6,214 nucleotides of DNA from Actinomycetota bacterium (GTDB lineage: Bacteria > Actinomycetota > Acidimicrobiia > Acidimicrobiales > Ilumatobacteraceae), in the NCBI GenBank assembly GCA_010024485.1, contig RGGX01000075.1, positions 1-6,214 of the forward strand, in the 5' to 3' direction. Below, piece after piece: positions 5,198 to 6,214 of the stretch (positions within the stretch are counted from its first letter, which is position 1; every line of letters begins with the position of its first letter). The notes under the pieces were generated by a model. That model was not told where the DNA came from. It did not search any database and worked only from the letters and a program-made list of their open reading frames with translations. A program made the translations under genes and the position numbers.

Positions 5198-5646
5198 TGC
5201 CGCCCGATGCCTTCGCCGCGGAGTGCTCCCGTTGGGTGCCCGAGTCCTGGGACCGTGAGCGCCTCGCGGTCATCGCCCCGCATGTGCAACCTCGTCTGGT
5301 GACCTTCTCCGACCTGGTCGGCACCGTCGACTTCCTCTTCGAACCGGTGGTCATCGACGAGGACTCATGGGTCAAGGTGATGTCCGGTGAGGTGGCCGAG
5401 CCTCTGCTCGGGGCGGCCCGTGAGGCCTACGCGGGTCTCGTGGGCTGGGAGGCCGATGCGCTCAAGGCCTCGCTCGAGTCGGTGATGGAGCCCTTCGGCT
5501 TGAAGCTCGGTAAGGCGCAGGCCCCGGTGCGGGTGGCGGTGACCGGTCGCACGGTCGGGCCGCCGCTCTTCGAGTCGCTCGAGGTGCTCGGTCGCGAGGA
5601 GTCGCTCGCTCGGATCGACGCGGCCCTCGCTCGAATGGCGGGGTGA
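5173..5646 (+). CDS. gltX: GluRS C-terminal fragment (anticodon-binding domain)
   Basis: Family sequence resumes as LNGEYIR at 5173-5193, then continues to TGA at 5644-5646. Late hallmarks are present: KLGKAQAPVRVAVTGRTVG and PPLFESLEVLGREESLARID, the conserved end of bacterial GluRS. The first in-frame ATG is at 5194, giving a 150-residue product; it overlaps the stop of the N-terminal fragment as ATGA, so coupled translation is possible in principle. On its own this is the helical anticodon-recognition part and has no catalytic site. The stop overlaps the next gene as GTGA. Confidence 0.7.
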   Translation, partial: LNGEYIRMMPPDAFAAECSRWVPESWDRERLAVIAPHVQPRLVTFSDLVGTVDFLFEPVVIDEDSWVKVMSGEVAEPLLGAAREAYAGLVGWEADALKASLESVMEPFGLKLGKAQAPVRVAVTGRTVGPPLFESLEVLGREESLARIDAALARMAG

Positions 5647-6214
5647 TCGTGGGGCGCCGGGTGGCGATTCTGCTCGGTCTCGCAGTGGCCCTCTACGCGG
5701 CCGGGACCCTGGCGCAGGTGATCCTCACCGGCCGGTCGAGGGTCATGCCACCGGCCGATGTGGTGGTCGTGATGGGCGCCGCCCAGTACGACGGTCGACC
5801 GTCCGCTCAGCTCGCCTCCCGACTCGACCATGTCGTCACGCTCTGGGAGGCGGGTGGTGTCGACCGCATCGTGGTGACCGGAGGGAGCCAGCCGGGTGAC
5901 CGCTTCTCGGAGGCCGAGGCATCGGCGACGTATCTCGAGGCGTTCGGTGTTCCGGCGGCGGTCGTGCTCTCGGAGGACCGTGGGACGACGACCTGGGAGT
6001 CGATGCAGGAGGTGGCGACCCTGATCGACGCCGACGCCTCGATGATCATCGTCACCGATCCCCATCACGGTCTGCGGAGCCGCCTGATCGCGGAGGAGGC
6101 CGGGTTCACCGATGTGGCGGTGTCGACCACGCCGACGTCGGTGGTGGGCGGGTGGACGTCGGCGCGACGACACCTGGTGGAGGCCGGTGGTGTGGCCCTC
6201 GGTCGCGTCGTCGG
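5643..6214 (+). CDS. YdcF/ElyC/SanA-like DUF218 protein (3' end outside window)
   Basis: The frame opens at GTG 5643, overlapping the gltX stop as GTGA, and runs off the window after 190 complete codons; GTG 5649 is an alternative start. Seen: a basic start (GRR at 4-6) followed by a hydrophobic helix about 7-28, a likely uncleaved membrane anchor placing the domain outside. The DUF218 core follows: ADVVVVMGAAQYDGRPSAQL at about 38-57, SRLDHVVTLWEAG, IVVTGG at 76-81, SEAEASATYLEAFGVP at 89-104, DRGTTTWES at 112-120 and IIVTDPHHGLRS at 135-146. Known: the family includes E. coli YdcF, ElyC and SanA; some members affect envelope and peptidoglycan or lipid-carrier homeostasis, but the biochemical activity is generally unsettled. 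Its placement after gltX suggests co-transcription, not shared function. Confidence 0.85.
   Translation, partial: MIVGRRVAILLGLAVALYAAGTLAQVILTGRSRVMPPADVVVVMGAAQYDGRPSAQLASRLDHVVTLWEAGGVDRIVVTGGSQPGDRFSEAEASATYLEAFGVPAAVVLSEDRGTTTWESMQEVATLIDADASMIIVTDPHHGLRSRLIAEEAGFTDVAVSTTPTSVVGGWTSARRHLVEAGGVALGRVV

Larger units (their letters stand above)
4613..5646 (+). pseudogene. gltX: Glutamyl-tRNA synthetase gene with internal frameshifting deletion
   Basis: GluRS attaches glutamate to tRNA-Glu; in most actinobacteria the same enzyme also charges tRNA-Gln for later GatCAB amidation. The N-terminal 188 codons (4613-5176) and the C-terminal 157 (from 5173) both match GluRS well, but they lie in different frames and what joins them is missing. 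Intact family members are about 470-490 residues; the two parts total about 345. From the family order, VVDDS should be followed by the VIRGEDH-type region, the KMSKS loop and a helical segment ending in LNGEYIR, so about 115-125 codons are absent. Because of the frame change the deletion length must be 3n+1. Without the KMSKS loop, the product could not be a normal synthetase. No other stop or frameshift is seen in either part, so the lesion is recent, or it is a sequencing or assembly error. An intact copy elsewhere is the alternative if the deletion is genuine. Confidence 0.88.

Noticed and set aside
5427..6173. Minus-strand open frame across the gltX end and the DUF218 gene
   Set aside because: His/Arg-rich shadow of two well-supported plus-strand genes, with no recognisable domain and no promoter-like start.

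Overview
The window is high-GC DNA (around 70% by eye), densely packed with genes that often start with GTG. It is most likely from an actinobacterium. The GluRS C-terminus, the citramalate synthase tail, the F420-type oxidoreductase and the promoter style (TAnnnT placed 6-8 bases before a start codon, no Shine-Dalgarno) point to Acidimicrobiia or a relative. That taxonomic guess rests on general familiarity, not a search.

Layout, left to right. (1) 1-303: the 3' end of a citramalate synthase gene (cimA-like, isoleucine precursor route), cut by the window edge. (2) 313-846: a conserved-looking hypothetical protein of 177 aa, starting 9 bases after the cimA stop. (3) 894-1730: an LLM-class (luciferase-like) F420-dependent oxidoreductase with its own putative leaderless promoter. 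(4) 1727-2092, minus strand: a small cysteine-rich DUF2237 protein; its stop codon overlaps that of the oxidoreductase. (5) 2123-3810: purE and purK, the two-gene carboxylation step of purine synthesis, overlapping by GTGA. (6) 3797-4516, minus strand: a VIT1/CCC1-type iron/manganese transporter whose 3' end overlaps purK by 14 bp. (7) 4613-5646: a glutamyl-tRNA synthetase gene (gltX) with an internal out-of-frame deletion of roughly 115-125 codons that removes the KMSKS-loop region. (8) 5643-6214: the start of a YdcF/ElyC/SanA-like (DUF218) membrane-anchored protein, cut by the window edge. No stretch above 300 bases lacks a gene.

The genes are mostly housekeeping metabolism arranged as short transcription units. 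Two divergent intergenic regions (2093-2122, only 30 bp; 4517-4612, 96 bp) hold putative back-to-back promoters. Two convergent junctions (1727-1730; 3797-3810) have overlapping gene ends, each with a small GC hairpin at or just after the plus-strand stop.

I see no CRISPR array, mobile element, rRNA or tRNA, and no convincing novel multi-gene system. The observations most worth following are the broken gltX (real deletion or assembly error), the repeated leaderless-promoter pattern, the near-palindrome in the 30-bp DUF2237/purE gap, and a possible 13-codon leader ORF that runs into the gltX start codon.
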